A stretch of 64,000 nt of DNA from Sinorhizobium meliloti (GCF_035610345.1 NZ_CP141212.1:1617976-1681975); one strand, 5' to 3'; numbered from the stretch's first letter, positions 26,746-34,899 are shown. Program-made: numbers and translations. Notes: a model not told the origin generated them from the sequence alone.

Positions 26746-27567
26746 ATGAAAAGAATTGCTGCTATAGCATCGGCGTCTCTGTTTATATTTTGCAGCTCGG
26801 CAGTGGCGGGCCCTACGCTTGATCGCGTCAACGAGAAAAAAGAGATGGTCGTCGCCACCAATGTCGGCTGGCCGCCGCAGGGTTTCCTCGATGAAAACAA
26901 CGTGCTTGTCGGCTTTGACATTGATGTCGCCAAAGAAATCGGCAACCGGTTGGGCGTGAACGTGCGTTTCGAAACTCCGGAATGGGCAACCATGACCGGG
27001 GGGCACTGGCAGGGCCGTTTCGATCTCGGGGTCGGTTCCGTCGCGCCGACCAAGGCGCGCGCAGAGGTCATCGATTTCGCCGGAATCTACTATTACAGCC
27101 CTTACGTCTACGTCGTTCATGCCGAAAGCGGCATTCAATCGGAAGAAGATCTGAATGGTAAGGTTATCGGCGTCGAGACAGGCACGGCGTCCGAAGACTT
27201 CATCAACCGTCGCCTGGAGATCGATGCGCCGGGCTTGCCGCCGGTTCAATACAAACTCGAACCGGGCGAGGTGCGCACGTTTCCCGATTCCATGATGCCC
27301 TTCGACGACCTGCGTCTTGGCAACGGTGTTCGGTTGGACGCGGTCATCGCCCCCGAGCAGACCGCAAAAAATGCAGTCAGAAACGACTATCCCGTCCGTA
27401 TCCTCGAGGATGTCTATCCCTTTCGGTCGCCAGCGGTCGTCATTGCCGATAAAGGCGACCCGGAATGGACTGCCAAAATCGGTGAAATCATCAAAACGAT
27501 GAAGGCCGACGGCACACTCGGAAAACTGACGACCAAGTGGTACGGCGCCGACTACAGCAAGGACTGA
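26746..27567 (+). CDS. Orphan amino-acid ABC transporter substrate-binding protein
   Basis: A 273-aa periplasmic binding protein with a signal peptide (residues 1-23, ending SSAVAG). The family-3 solute-binding fold is visible in ATNVGWPPQGFLDENNVLVGFDIDVAKEI and FDLGVGSVAPTKARAEVIDF. The ATG is supported by TAGGAG eight bases upstream. No permease or ATPase gene is adjacent, so it either serves a transporter encoded elsewhere or acts as a sensor. A hairpin terminator follows. Confidence 0.88.
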   Translation: MKRIAAIASASLFIFCSSAVAGPTLDRVNEKKEMVVATNVGWPPQGFLDENNVLVGFDIDVAKEIGNRLGVNVRFETPEWATMTGGHWQGRFDLGVGSVAPTKARAEVIDFAGIYYYSPYVYVVHAESGIQSEEDLNGKVIGVETGTASEDFINRRLEIDAPGLPPVQYKLEPGEVRTFPDSMMPFDDLRLGNGVRLDAVIAPEQTAKNAVRNDYPVRILEDVYPFRSPAVVIADKGDPEWTAKIGEIIKTMKADGTLGKLTTKWYGADYSKD

Positions 27568-27610
27568 CAACGTCACGAAGCCGGCGCTCCTCGGAGGTGC
27601 TGAAGCCACG

Positions 27611-27653
27611 ACCAGAGCATCCGGTCTTCCAGGATCCGATGCTCTGGTTCTTT
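27611..27653 (+). terminator. Intrinsic terminator after the binding-protein gene
   Basis: ACCAGAGCATC and GATGCTCTGGT form a perfect 11-bp stem followed by TCTTTCCC, 44 bases after the stop codon. Confidence 0.7.
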
Positions 27654-27795
27654 CCCGTGTCAGGGAAAAGCCGCTTAGTCGTCCATGGGACCCTGGCCAA
27701 TCCCCGAACGATGCGTTTCGGATCTGGAAGTCAGTCGATCGCGTCGTAGCAGTTTCCCGCCGGACGTGCTTGCTTCAATGCAACCTCTCCTCCTT

Positions 27796-27913
27796 CGCCA
27801 TCTCTGTGCTTGTCACAGATATGAGAGCAGCGCCGCGTCTGCGGCGCGGGAAACGTTCTTTCAGCCCAAGGACTTGGTCTGGCTGGATTCCTGTGACAAG
27901 CACAGGAATGAGG
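27796..27913 (+). repeat. RIME-type repeat, copy 1
   Basis: The unit starts CATCTCTGTGCTTGTCACAG, has a GC-rich inner dyad (GCGCCGCGTC / GCGGCGCGGG) and ends in ATTCCTGTGACAAGCACAGG-AATGAGG, whose CCTGTGACAAGCACAGG is itself a dyad. It corresponds to the Rhizobium-specific intergenic mosaic element as I recall it. A second copy lies 125 bases on. Confidence 0.8.
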
Positions 27914-28035
27914 GACCGAGATGTGCGGCCACTACATCGAAGCGAAGCGGGACGCTGTATACGGGCGGGAGCTTCCGCGCCGCCTTACTATCTTCACGGT
28001 TCCTGAAACGCGCCGAGGGACCGCACCCTCTCTAC

Positions 28036-28149
28036 CCTCATCTCTGTGCCTGTCACAGAGATCCAGCAGCGCCGCGTCTGCGGCGCGGGAAGCGTTTTTT
28101 CAGGCCTTGGTCTGGCTGGATTCCTGTGACAAGCACAGGAATGAGGAGA
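28036..28149 (+). repeat. RIME-type repeat, copy 2
   Basis: Same unit and orientation as the copy at 27796, differing mainly around the inner spacer (CAGAGATCCAGCAGC in place of CAGATATGAGAGCAGC) and missing a few bases before the terminal dyad. Confidence 0.8.
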
Positions 28150-28202
28150 TCAAACAAAACAAACCGCTGCGGGAATCCGAAATCTCAACTGGCCTTTGTT
28201 AG

Positions 28203-28302
28203 AGCACTTGCAAGAAAGGTGTGGCGGTTCTCTGCCCGAAAGCGCGTAGTTTCAGAGAGCTATAGCGTCTCACTGTTTCAATGGCACAGTGAAACGCTAT
28301 AG
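28203..28302 (+). repeat. Mosaic repeat with a 17-bp inverted repeat
   Basis: The first part (AGAGCACTTGC...GCGCGTAGTTTCA) resembles the sequence after the SDR gene at 33.42 kb and, more weakly, after lexA. It ends in a hairpin with 17-base arms CTATAGCGTCTCACTGT / ACAGTGAAACGCTATAG (one mismatch, nine-base loop, 28260-28302). Confidence 0.65.
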
Positions 28303-28440
28303 AAGGCGACTTTGATGATGTCGCTTGATTATCAAGGACATATGGACGCCATTTAATCTGTTTATTCATCGATCGTAGAGGCTCGACCTCATCGGAGAGG
28401 CCGGTGTTTCATGGTCGCTCGCCGTTCCGCGAATACTTCG

Positions 28441-29325
28441 CTATCGACTCTGCGTGGTGATTCCGAGCGAATTGCCGCGGGCACCGCAGCACGAGGTGAA
28501 ACTTTTTCCGGATCCGCAGGGGCACGGATCTTTGCTCCTGCGCTGCAATCGGCCGATCAGGGGCAGCATGATCGCCGACGGCACCAGTGTCGCCAACAGG
28601 ATCGTCAGCTTGGACGCAATGCCGGGTATGACAAGGCGGCGGCCTGCTTTGAAGCCACGCCAGGCCTTTTCAGCGACATAGCCCGACTCGAGCTTGGGCA
28701 GGATCTTGAACAGCGCGACGCGATTGGCGCCGGAGGTTGCCAGAAATTCCGTCGATACCGGGCCCGGCGCCACGCATGTGACGGTCACGCCGGTGCGACG
28801 CAGTTCCTGATGCAGCGCTTCCGAAAAGGAGCGGACGAAACCTTTGCTGGCATAGTAGAGCGCCATATACGGACCCGGCGTGAAGCTTGCGACCGAACCG
28901 AGATTGATGACGCCGCCGCGACCGCGCGCGACCATTGCCGGCAGGAAGCGCAGGGTGAGTTCGGTAAGGGCGCGGATGTTGAGGTCGACGAGGCCGAGCT
29001 GTTCACCGAGCGGCAGGACCGTCGCCCCTCCGCGCAATCCATAACCGGCGCTGTTGACGAGTACGTCGCAGAACAGGCCGTTTGCGGACAGGAAGTTCTC
29101 GAGACCGAGCGTCGCGTCATCGGCCAGGAAATCCAGCGGGACCGTGAACGCCTCGCCTCCGGCCTTCCGGATACCGTCGGCGGCGGCCGCCAGTGATTCG
29201 GCCGAACGCGCTACCATTACGACCGGCGTGCCATCCCTCGCGGCCACTTCGGCGATTGCCTTGCCGATTCCCCGCGATGCACCGACGACGACTACGGCCG
29301 GGCGACTTTGACCCCCCGAAGTCAT
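28441..29325 (-). CDS. SDR oxidoreductase with C-terminal SEC-C zinc motif
   Basis: A 294-aa classical short-chain dehydrogenase: cofactor motif GASRGIG at 15-21, NSAG at 91-94, catalytic Y157-x3-K161. After the Rossmann domain there is a hydrophobic stretch (LTILLATLVPSAIMLPLIG) and then a SEC-C zinc-binding motif, CPCGSGKSFTSCCG, at 268-281. SEC-C motifs bind zinc and in SecA contact SecB/ribosomes; on an SDR this tail is unusual. The gene ends a three-gene operon and overlaps the acyltransferase gene by four bases (ATGA). Substrate unknown; likely membrane-associated. Confidence 0.85.
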   Translation of the reverse strand: MTSGGQSRPAVVVVGASRGIGKAIAEVAARDGTPVVMVARSAESLAAAADGIRKAGGEAFTVPLDFLADDATLGLENFLSANGLFCDVLVNSAGYGLRGGATVLPLGEQLGLVDLNIRALTELTLRFLPAMVARGRGGVINLGSVASFTPGPYMALYYASKGFVRSFSEALHQELRRTGVTVTCVAPGPVSTEFLATSGANRVALFKILPKLESGYVAEKAWRGFKAGRRLVIPGIASKLTILLATLVPSAIMLPLIGRLQRRSKDPCPCGSGKSFTSCCGARGNSLGITTQSR

Positions 29326-30110
29326 TGCGCTGCCCCGGAACCTGCCGCAGCGGTCACCTCGCGCCCAAATGCAAGCCCCTCCAGCTCGGCGGTGATCTCA
29401 CCGTTCAATATCCTCTCGAATCGCTCGAGGGCGCGCGCGACGTTGGCGCCGTCCATGACCCGGTGGTCATAGTGGATACGCACCGTGACCGAGCCATCGT
29501 TGTCGATCGGGCCGTAATTCAGAAGTGAGGTCAAAGGCGTGAGAGGGTTGAGCGATTCTGCGCCGAGGCCCGAATAGACCGACAGCTGAAATGTACCGAA
29601 ACGGCGCGCCCTTTGCCGGCCGATATTCAAACCGAGCCACATTAGAAGCCATCTGACAGGGCCGGGGAGGCGGGCGATCTTCAAGGCGCGCCGGAATTCC
29701 TTGACCTCCAGCACGGGGCTGGTTCGCGCCGTCTGCATCAAGGAGCCCAGCTCCGCGATCGAACGGCGCTCCGGATTCTTGATCGTCGTCAGCAGCACGA
29801 TTCGTTCGCCCTCGTACTCCCTTTCATGCGCGATGGAAGCGATGCTTCCCGGATACTCGTAGAGCTGCGGTCTGGGAAACTTGACGTAAGCGCGCCGCAA
29901 CTCGGGCGTCTCCTGCGCGAGAAGGGCGTATCCTTTGAGGAAGAGCGCGGTCCAGGATGGCCTGCTTTCAAGCGATGTTCTGGCCTTGAGCAACGGCCCG
30001 AGATTCATCCGCCGCTGCACGCTCACCCGCGGCACCTTCATCGAAAATCGCATGAGATCCCCGACCAGGCGCCGAGACGCTGAAAGCTTGAGGGCTCGGC
30101 CTCGCATCAT
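29322..30110 (-). CDS. Stand-alone 2-oxoacid dehydrogenase E2-type acyltransferase domain protein
   Basis: About 262 aa with the fold signature of the E2 (CAT-like) acyltransferase: the catalytic DHRVMDG lies at about residues 215-221, preceded by LNYGPIDNDGSVTVRIHY and an LTPLTSLL segment. No lipoyl or subunit-binding domain is present, and no E1 or E3 gene is nearby, so it is not part of a pyruvate-type complex. A role as a soluble acyltransferase (as in CAT) is inference. A second ATG three bases in (30107) is better spaced from GAGG. Middle gene of the operon. Confidence 0.72.
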   Translation of the reverse strand: MMRGRALKLSASRRLVGDLMRFSMKVPRVSVQRRMNLGPLLKARTSLESRPSWTALFLKGYALLAQETPELRRAYVKFPRPQLYEYPGSIASIAHEREYEGERIVLLTTIKNPERRSIAELGSLMQTARTSPVLEVKEFRRALKIARLPGPVRWLLMWLGLNIGRQRARRFGTFQLSVYSGLGAESLNPLTPLTSLLNYGPIDNDGSVTVRIHYDHRVMDGANVARALERFERILNGEITAELEGLAFGREVTAAAGSGAAQ

Positions 30111-30116
30111 GCACCT

Positions 30117-30704
30117 CTAGTAAATGTACGGAATGATCCGCTTGGTGTCCGCCATGTAGTCGCGATACTCAGAGCCGAACATTTCCATCATCATGCGTTC
30201 CTCCTTGTCCACCCTCAGAAGAAAGAGGACCGCGAAACCGGCAAGACCCGCCAGTCCTGCGACCCAGTTCGGCAGAAGAAACGCCTGGCCGACGCCCATC
30301 AGCAGGAACGAAGTATACATGGGATGGCGGACCAGGGCGTAAGGACCGCGGCGAATCAGTTCGTGCTTGTCGCGAATCTCGAGCGTGATCGACCAGTTGC
30401 GCCCGAGTTCTTTGTGGGTTCTGCGAAAGACCCACATGGCCAGACAGAAAATCGCGGCACCGACCACGACGGCCCAGAGCCGGGCAGGGCGGTCGGCTCC
30501 TTCCGGGATGCCGGTTGCGACATAAAAAGCGGGAATGATCGCGAGGCCGAGCAGGGCGGCCGCCAGCCCCAGCATCTCGGAGGTTGAGCGGCGATGGCTG
30601 ACGACTCGCACGCGCTTGGCCCGGCGTTCATAGGGGCGGCGAATGAAGTACCAGGCAACGATTCCGAGCACCCAGGCGATCTCGCCGATGGAGGATACCG
30701 ACAT
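30117..30704 (-). CDS. ICMT-like integral membrane methyltransferase
   Basis: A 195-aa protein with several hydrophobic spans (IGEIAWVLGIVAWYFI, LGLAAALLGLAIIPAFYVATG, AVVVGAAIFCLAMWVF). The C-terminal half carries the isoprenylcysteine carboxyl methyltransferase / PEMT-type pattern: RRGPYALVRHPMYTSFLLMG and later EERMMMEMFGSEYRDYM, which form the SAM pocket. It heads the operon with the E2-type protein (six-base gap) and the SDR. Bacterial members methylate small lipophilic acids or lipids; no substrate can be named. Confidence 0.78.
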   Translation of the reverse strand: MSVSSIGEIAWVLGIVAWYFIRRPYERRAKRVRVVSHRRSTSEMLGLAAALLGLAIIPAFYVATGIPEGADRPARLWAVVVGAAIFCLAMWVFRRTHKELGRNWSITLEIRDKHELIRRGPYALVRHPMYTSFLLMGVGQAFLLPNWVAGLAGLAGFAVLFLLRVDKEERMMMEMFGSEYRDYMADTKRIIPYIY

Positions 30705-30837
30705 GTCTAGTTCCCCAAATCCTTAGCATGCGCCTGGCGTCAACGATCGGGCGGGAACCTTCTTCAGCCGATGCTTCGCAGCGTGATTCTATATCGAACG
30801 GTGACGGCTGGATCGCGAGCTCTGTGCCCGTCGCCTC

Positions 30838-31422
30838 TCAACCTCCGTTCATCTCCCGAAGCCTTGTAATGAATTCCTGCGGTCTAAGCCAGATGCCGGG
30901 CGTCTTATAGCCCATGGAGCGGGCGATTTCGGCCACGAAGGCGTTGCAGTTGTACAGCGACGCGTGCCAGACCTTCGACCTGGCTTTCAGTTTGTCGATG
31001 AAAGCCACGACCTTGTTGTATTCCGCCTCCGTCAGCATGACGCGCCAGCTTGCCGAGCGGTATTCTTCCTCGAGATCACCGTCGCTCGCGCCGGTTTCGG
31101 CGGGAACGGGCACGAAATGGCCAAGGACATACGGCGCCGGATCAAGTGTGGCCGGTGCAAGGCCGGCAACCTGACGCTGAACGACCGCGCCAGACTTGTT
31201 CGTACGCCCGTAGATGACGTAGGTGTGGCCATAGCTCAGCGCGTAGCGGGAACGAAATTCGATGAAATATCCCTGCTCTCGCGCTTGAGATTCGAGTTTC
31301 GCCGGCCCATTCAGGCTGCTGGAAACGTAGCGCGGTTCGGGATTTTTGTCTTGTGTCTGGCATGCTGCTGCTGCCAGTGCGACCAAGATCACAAAGGATA
31401 TGCGGCCTCGTGCAAGCGTCAT
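30838..31422 (-). CDS. Lipoprotein of unknown function with a C-terminal NCN motif
   Basis: A 194-aa protein with a lipoprotein signal (VILVALAAAACQTQ; lipidated Cys near residue 21). The mature part has GYFIEFRSRYALSYGHTYVIYG and a C-terminal HASLYNCNAFVAEIARSMG. A Cys-Asn plus preceding His/Tyr arrangement recalls papain-like (NlpC/YiiX-type) hydrolase folds, but the order is not clear enough to assign one. The ATG at 31422 follows a GTG in frame; either could start. Isolated gene. Confidence 0.65.
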   Translation of the reverse strand: MTLARGRISFVILVALAAAACQTQDKNPEPRYVSSSLNGPAKLESQAREQGYFIEFRSRYALSYGHTYVIYGRTNKSGAVVQRQVAGLAPATLDPAPYVLGHFVPVPAETGASDGDLEEEYRSASWRVMLTEAEYNKVVAFIDKLKARSKVWHASLYNCNAFVAEIARSMGYKTPGIWLRPQEFITRLREMNGG

Positions 31423-31535
31423 CACACCACTTAGATTGTCTTCCGAGTTCTGACAATCCAGACCTCGGGCCGGCTTGCTGGAGTTCTTGACACGTACTAT
31501 GCCGTCAGTCTCACAGCCGGTCTAGCCTGAATAAC

Positions 31536-31574
31536 GCGCCGTGGGAGAGCGCTCGTTGAGCTCTCCCACGGCGC
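31536..31574 (-). terminator. 15-bp hairpin after the small lipoprotein gene
   Basis: GCGCCGTGGGAGAGC and GCTCTCCCACGGCGC pair perfectly around a nine-base loop, 11 bases beyond the stop of the 46-aa lipoprotein gene. The T run is weak (GTTATT). Confidence 0.65.
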
Positions 31575-31584
31575 AAAGTCACTG

Positions 31585-31725
31585 TTACTTGTATACCGGC
31601 GCCGGCTCTACCGTATCGACGGCAGCAGGCGGCGGGGCCTTACCCTTACCTTTGCCGATCGTATCACACGCGGTGAGGCCGGCAACGGAAAGCAACGCAA
31701 TCATCACAACTAGAATTCGGCTCAT
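31585..31725 (-). CDS. 46-aa lipoprotein
   Basis: A very small gene with AGGA eight bases before its ATG and a strong hairpin after its stop. The product is MSRILVVMIALLSVAGLTAC followed by DTIGKGKGKAPPPAAVDTV and ends PAPVYK: a lipoprotein signal with lipobox LTAC (Cys20) and a 26-residue lysine/proline-rich mature part. This layout resembles entericidin-like or other tiny lipoproteins. Function unknown. Confidence 0.7.
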   Translation of the reverse strand: MSRILVVMIALLSVAGLTACDTIGKGKGKAPPPAAVDTVEPAPVYK

Positions 31726-31914
31726 CAAGTAGTCCTTTCCTCAATAGTCGGAATGGGTTATCGAAGGCAACACTTCAAGTAATAGTGGCGATTTGCGCCG
31801 GGGCCTAGTGCAGAAAGGACACAGTTGATAACCGCTTTATGGTTACCGGGTTATCAACCGCGTCGGAACACACGGGGCTTAGTCATTTATACCGAAATGT
31901 AACGGAAAACGCCA

Positions 31915-32496
31915 TCAAACGATCAGCACGGTCGTACCCACCGGGGTACGGCTGTAGAGATCGACGATGTCGTCGTTCGTCAAGCGAATGCACCCGCTCG
32001 ATACGGCCTGCCCGATCGTCCAGGGCTCGTTCGTCCCGTGCAGCCGGAACATAGTGTCGTTTCCGCCCTGGTAAAGGTATAGGGCCGCGGCCCCAAGGGG
32101 GTTATGCAACCCGCCGCTCACGCCGCCGGCATATTGTGCCAGATGCGGCTTGCGGCGAATCATGTTTGCAGTCGGCGTCCAGGAGGGCCACTCCGCCTTG
32201 CGGCCGATTTTCGCCCGGCCTTTGAGAGTGCGGCCTTCCTCACCTACGCCGATCCCGTAGCGAATCGCCGAACCGCCACCCTGAACATAATAGAGATAGC
32301 GTTCTCCCGTATTGACAACGATCGTTCCGGGCGCTTCGCCGCCATAATAGGCGACCTCCTGCCTGCGGTATCGTGGGTCTATACGGGTCCTGGCCGTTTG
32401 CGGGCTGTCGGCTGGTCGCAACGAACTGCAACCGGAGGCCAATAGAGCCAGGCTACCCAGCACGAGTACCCGGCGCGTAATGCGATCGTTCTCCAT
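31915..32496 (-). CDS. L,D-transpeptidase (YkuD domain) lipoprotein
   Basis: A 193-aa enzyme for cell-wall peptidoglycan. The lipoprotein signal is LVLGSLALLASGCSS; the YkuD catalytic motif HGTNEPWTIGQAVSSGCIRL carries His, Ser and the catalytic Cys. Such enzymes make 3-3 cross-links or attach lipoproteins/outer-membrane proteins to peptidoglycan, and rhizobia have many copies. ATG 32496 is used; a GTG two codons earlier is in frame. Stand-alone gene. Confidence 0.9.
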   Translation of the reverse strand: MENDRITRRVLVLGSLALLASGCSSLRPADSPQTARTRIDPRYRRQEVAYYGGEAPGTIVVNTGERYLYYVQGGGSAIRYGIGVGEEGRTLKGRAKIGRKAEWPSWTPTANMIRRKPHLAQYAGGVSGGLHNPLGAAALYLYQGGNDTMFRLHGTNEPWTIGQAVSSGCIRLTNDDIVDLYSRTPVGTTVLIV

Positions 32497-32664
32497 TCTC
32501 ACCTGCTGAGTAAATTGTGAGTCCCTACGATTTCGTGTTTAACACCCAAGCGCGTGTCGGCCAAGCCTTGCAACGGTTACGACCGCAAGGATGAAACCTC
32601 TTGCGACCGGAACCGGCGTCTGATCGACTGGTTCGGGGAAGCAGCGGAGACAAGGAGCGGCACG

Positions 32665-33420
32665 ATGAAACTTGGCCTGGAAGGAAAAATCGCAATCGTG
32701 ACCGGTGCGGGTTCCGGCATCGGCGCCGCCGTTTCCAGGCAACTTGGCGGCGAGGGTGCGGAAGTGATCGTCGCCGACCGCGACGCCGAAGCGGCGCGCA
32801 GCGTCGCCGCCGAGATTCGCTCAGCCGGGGGTAGGGCGCGAGATTTCACCGTCGACGTCACCGACGCGGGGGCGGTGGAGCAGATGGTCGCCTACGCCGT
32901 GCGGGAATGCGGCGGATTGCATCTGGCGGTCAACAACGCAGGCATAGAGGGGCCGCGCAAAGCGACCGCGGACTACCCGCTCGAAGATTGGCGCAGGCTG
33001 ATAGAAGTCAACCTGAACGGCGTCTTCTACTGTATGAAATACCAGATCGCCGCCATGCTCGGAAAGGGCGGCGGCGCCATCGTCAACATGTCCTCGATTC
33101 TCGGCGCAGTCGCCTTGCCCACCGCGTCTGCCTACACCGCCGCCAAGCACGGGGTGGTGGGGCTCACCAAAGCCGCCGGGATCGAATATGCAAGAATGGG
33201 GATTCGCGTCAACGCGGTCGGTCCCGGCTGGATCGAAACGCCGCTTCTGTCTGGACATTCGGAATTGGCGAAGACACGACGCCTGGAAGCGCTGCAGCCG
33301 CTCGGCCGACGGGGAAAACCGGAGGAAGTTGCCGCTCTCGTCTGTTTCCTGCTGTCGGAACAGGCGAGCTTCATCACCGGCAGCTATTATCCGGTCGACG
33401 GTGCTTTTACGGCGCATTAG
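32665..33420 (+). CDS. Short-chain dehydrogenase/reductase (FabG-like)
   Basis: A 251-aa classical SDR: cofactor motif TGAGSGIG at ~12-19, NNAG near 89, catalytic Ser in NMSSILGAV and YTAAK. The C-terminus (QASFITGSYYPVDGAF) is that of FabG-type 3-oxoacyl/sugar dehydrogenases. The ATG is supported by AAGGAG. Isolated, between the L,D-transpeptidase and MFS genes, so the substrate is not deducible. A mosaic repeat begins at its stop codon. Confidence 0.88.
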   Translation: MKLGLEGKIAIVTGAGSGIGAAVSRQLGGEGAEVIVADRDAEAARSVAAEIRSAGGRARDFTVDVTDAGAVEQMVAYAVRECGGLHLAVNNAGIEGPRKATADYPLEDWRRLIEVNLNGVFYCMKYQIAAMLGKGGGAIVNMSSILGAVALPTASAYTAAKHGVVGLTKAAGIEYARMGIRVNAVGPGWIETPLLSGHSELAKTRRLEALQPLGRRGKPEEVAALVCFLLSEQASFITGSYYPVDGAFTAH

Positions 33421-33480
33421 AGCACTTCCGGGAAAGGGTGGATAACGGCATTCCGTCCGGAAGTGCATAGTTTCAATTTG
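33419..33480 (+). repeat. Mosaic repeat related to the one at 28.2 kb
   Basis: AGAGCACTTCCGGGAAAGGG at the SDR stop, continuing to CCGTCCGGAAGTGCATAGTTTCAA. CACTTCCGG and CCGGAAGTG form a dyad. The same opening and closing blocks occur at 28203-28262. Confidence 0.6.
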
Positions 33481-33508
33481 TTGGACCGCGGCACGACGCA
33501 ATTCCCGG

Positions 33509-34675
33509 TCAGATCCGCCGTCTCTCTGCCACGAGAAACACCGCCAGCACGAAGCAAAGCAGGCCAAGGGATGATGGCAGCCCCTGATGTCCGATCAGTT
33601 GCATCACCAGTCCGGTCGCGGGCGAGCCCACGATGCCGCCGATGCCCCATACGAAGGCGAAGGCCGCGTTGCCGGCGATCAGGGCCTGGCCGGTGAAGCG
33701 TTCGCCGAGCTGGATCAGCGACATTGTGTAGATTCCGAACGAGGCTCCGCCCCAGACGAAAAAGAGCGGCCAGATGAGCCATGATTCGAAGATCGCCGGC
33801 AGCAGCAGGCAGCCACCCAGTGAAGCCAAGGCGCAGAGCATCATCGTCCGCAGCGACCCGAACCGTTCGGCCACCCGCCCGAGCAATATCTGCAGCACGG
33901 CATTGCCTGCGATGAAACAGGTGATGAGCGAGGCGATGCGCCCTTCTGTGCTGCCGAGCGCCGCGCCATAGACCGCGAACAGGGAAAGCAGGGTCTGCTC
34001 CAAGGCGGCGGCGGCGAAAACCGCGAACAAGAGGAGCGGCGCCAGTGCGAAAAAGCCTCCGACCGATGTCGCTTCGCCTTCATGTGGCATCTTCGGCAGG
34101 TGCGGCACGACCGCAAGCACGATCAGCCCGCAGAGAAGGAAGGCGACGATGCCGACCATGAAGGGCGGCCACCCTTGCGTGCCGACAAGACCGAGCGAGA
34201 GCGGGCCGATGGCGAAGCCGCCCGAGACGATCGACGAATAGAGTCCCATGATGCGGCCGCGCCGCCGCGCGGGCGTGATCGAGAGCAGCCAGGTCTCGCT
34301 GATCACGTAAAGCGGATTGGCGAAGAAGCCGAGCAGGAAACGCAGCGGCATCCAGATCCAGACCTCCCGCGACCAGCCGATTGCGATCAGCGTGAGCGCG
34401 GCCAGGCCCGAACACAGGATCGCAAGCCGCGCCCCGCCAATGCGCCGCGCCAGTGCCGGTATGAAGAGGGCGGATACGATGAAACCCAGCGGGGTCATCG
34501 CCGCGGACACGCCGATCAGGCCGGGCGTCGTCCCCTGCCGCTCCAGGATGAAGCTGAGCAGGGGATAGGTAAGCCCCTGTGCCACGGCGAACACCGTGAC
34601 GGTCGCGATGATGCCGGCCATGGCGGCCCATGGGATCCGCTCGTGGAGCGCTAATGTCGTGCTTTCAGTGGTCAT
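33509..34675 (-). CDS. MFS transporter (YcaD-like)
   Basis: A 388-aa transporter with about 12 spans. Landmarks are VAQGLTYPLLSFILERQG in helix 1, a helix 2-3 loop LARRIGGARLAIL, and RFLLGFFANPLYVISETWLLS, typical of the YcaD/CsbX-like MFS group. It is 11 bases upstream of no other gene on its strand and follows the DUF1127 gene in the order of transcription (gap 11 bases to its stop), so the DUF1127 gene may lie in the same region but downstream reading starts separately. Substrate unknown. Confidence 0.8.
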   Translation of the reverse strand: MTTESTTLALHERIPWAAMAGIIATVTVFAVAQGLTYPLLSFILERQGTTPGLIGVSAAMTPLGFIVSALFIPALARRIGGARLAILCSGLAALTLIAIGWSREVWIWMPLRFLLGFFANPLYVISETWLLSITPARRRGRIMGLYSSIVSGGFAIGPLSLGLVGTQGWPPFMVGIVAFLLCGLIVLAVVPHLPKMPHEGEATSVGGFFALAPLLLFAVFAAAALEQTLLSLFAVYGAALGSTEGRIASLITCFIAGNAVLQILLGRVAERFGSLRTMMLCALASLGGCLLLPAIFESWLIWPLFFVWGGASFGIYTMSLIQLGERFTGQALIAGNAAFAFVWGIGGIVGSPATGLVMQLIGHQGLPSSLGLLCFVLAVFLVAERRRI

Positions 34676-34686
34676 GCAGACTACGC

Positions 34687-34899
34687 CTATACTTGCCAGA
34701 ACGGCTTGGCGATCTCCGCCTCGGCCTCAAGCCTCGTCAGACCGATATCGCAGATCAAATGCGGATCGTCCTTCAACTTCTGCTCAAGTTCGCAGCGAAA
34801 GCGCTTCCGCTCCTCCCACGTCGCGATAATGCTTCGAAGGGTCGCGAGGCGGTAGGGCCGACGCGGCATTTCCGTCATAACGGAGGGGATATCGTTCAT
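34687..34899 (-). CDS. DUF1127 small protein
   Basis: A 70-aa protein with the DUF1127 core: RSIIATWEERKRFRCELEQK then HLICDIGLTRLEAEAEIAKPFW. Arginine-rich DUF1127 proteins of Agrobacterium and Sinorhizobium act in phosphate and carbon physiology and RNA turnover, by published work as I recall. GGAGG lies seven bases before the ATG. It reads away from the winged-helix/TPR gene and towards the MFS gene, whose start is only 11 bases beyond its stop on the same strand; the two may be co-transcribed. Confidence 0.85.
   Translation of the reverse strand: MNDIPSVMTEMPRRPYRLATLRSIIATWEERKRFRCELEQKLKDDPHLICDIGLTRLEAEAEIAKPFWQV

Noticed and set aside
27685..28302. Forward open frame of 205 codons over the repeat tract
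   Set aside because: It reads through both RIME units and translates their palindromes (AASAARE appears twice); not a gene.
27780..28310. CRISPR-like array in the repeat tract
   Set aside because: Only two units, over 100 bases each and internally palindromic, with no regular spacers or cas genes.
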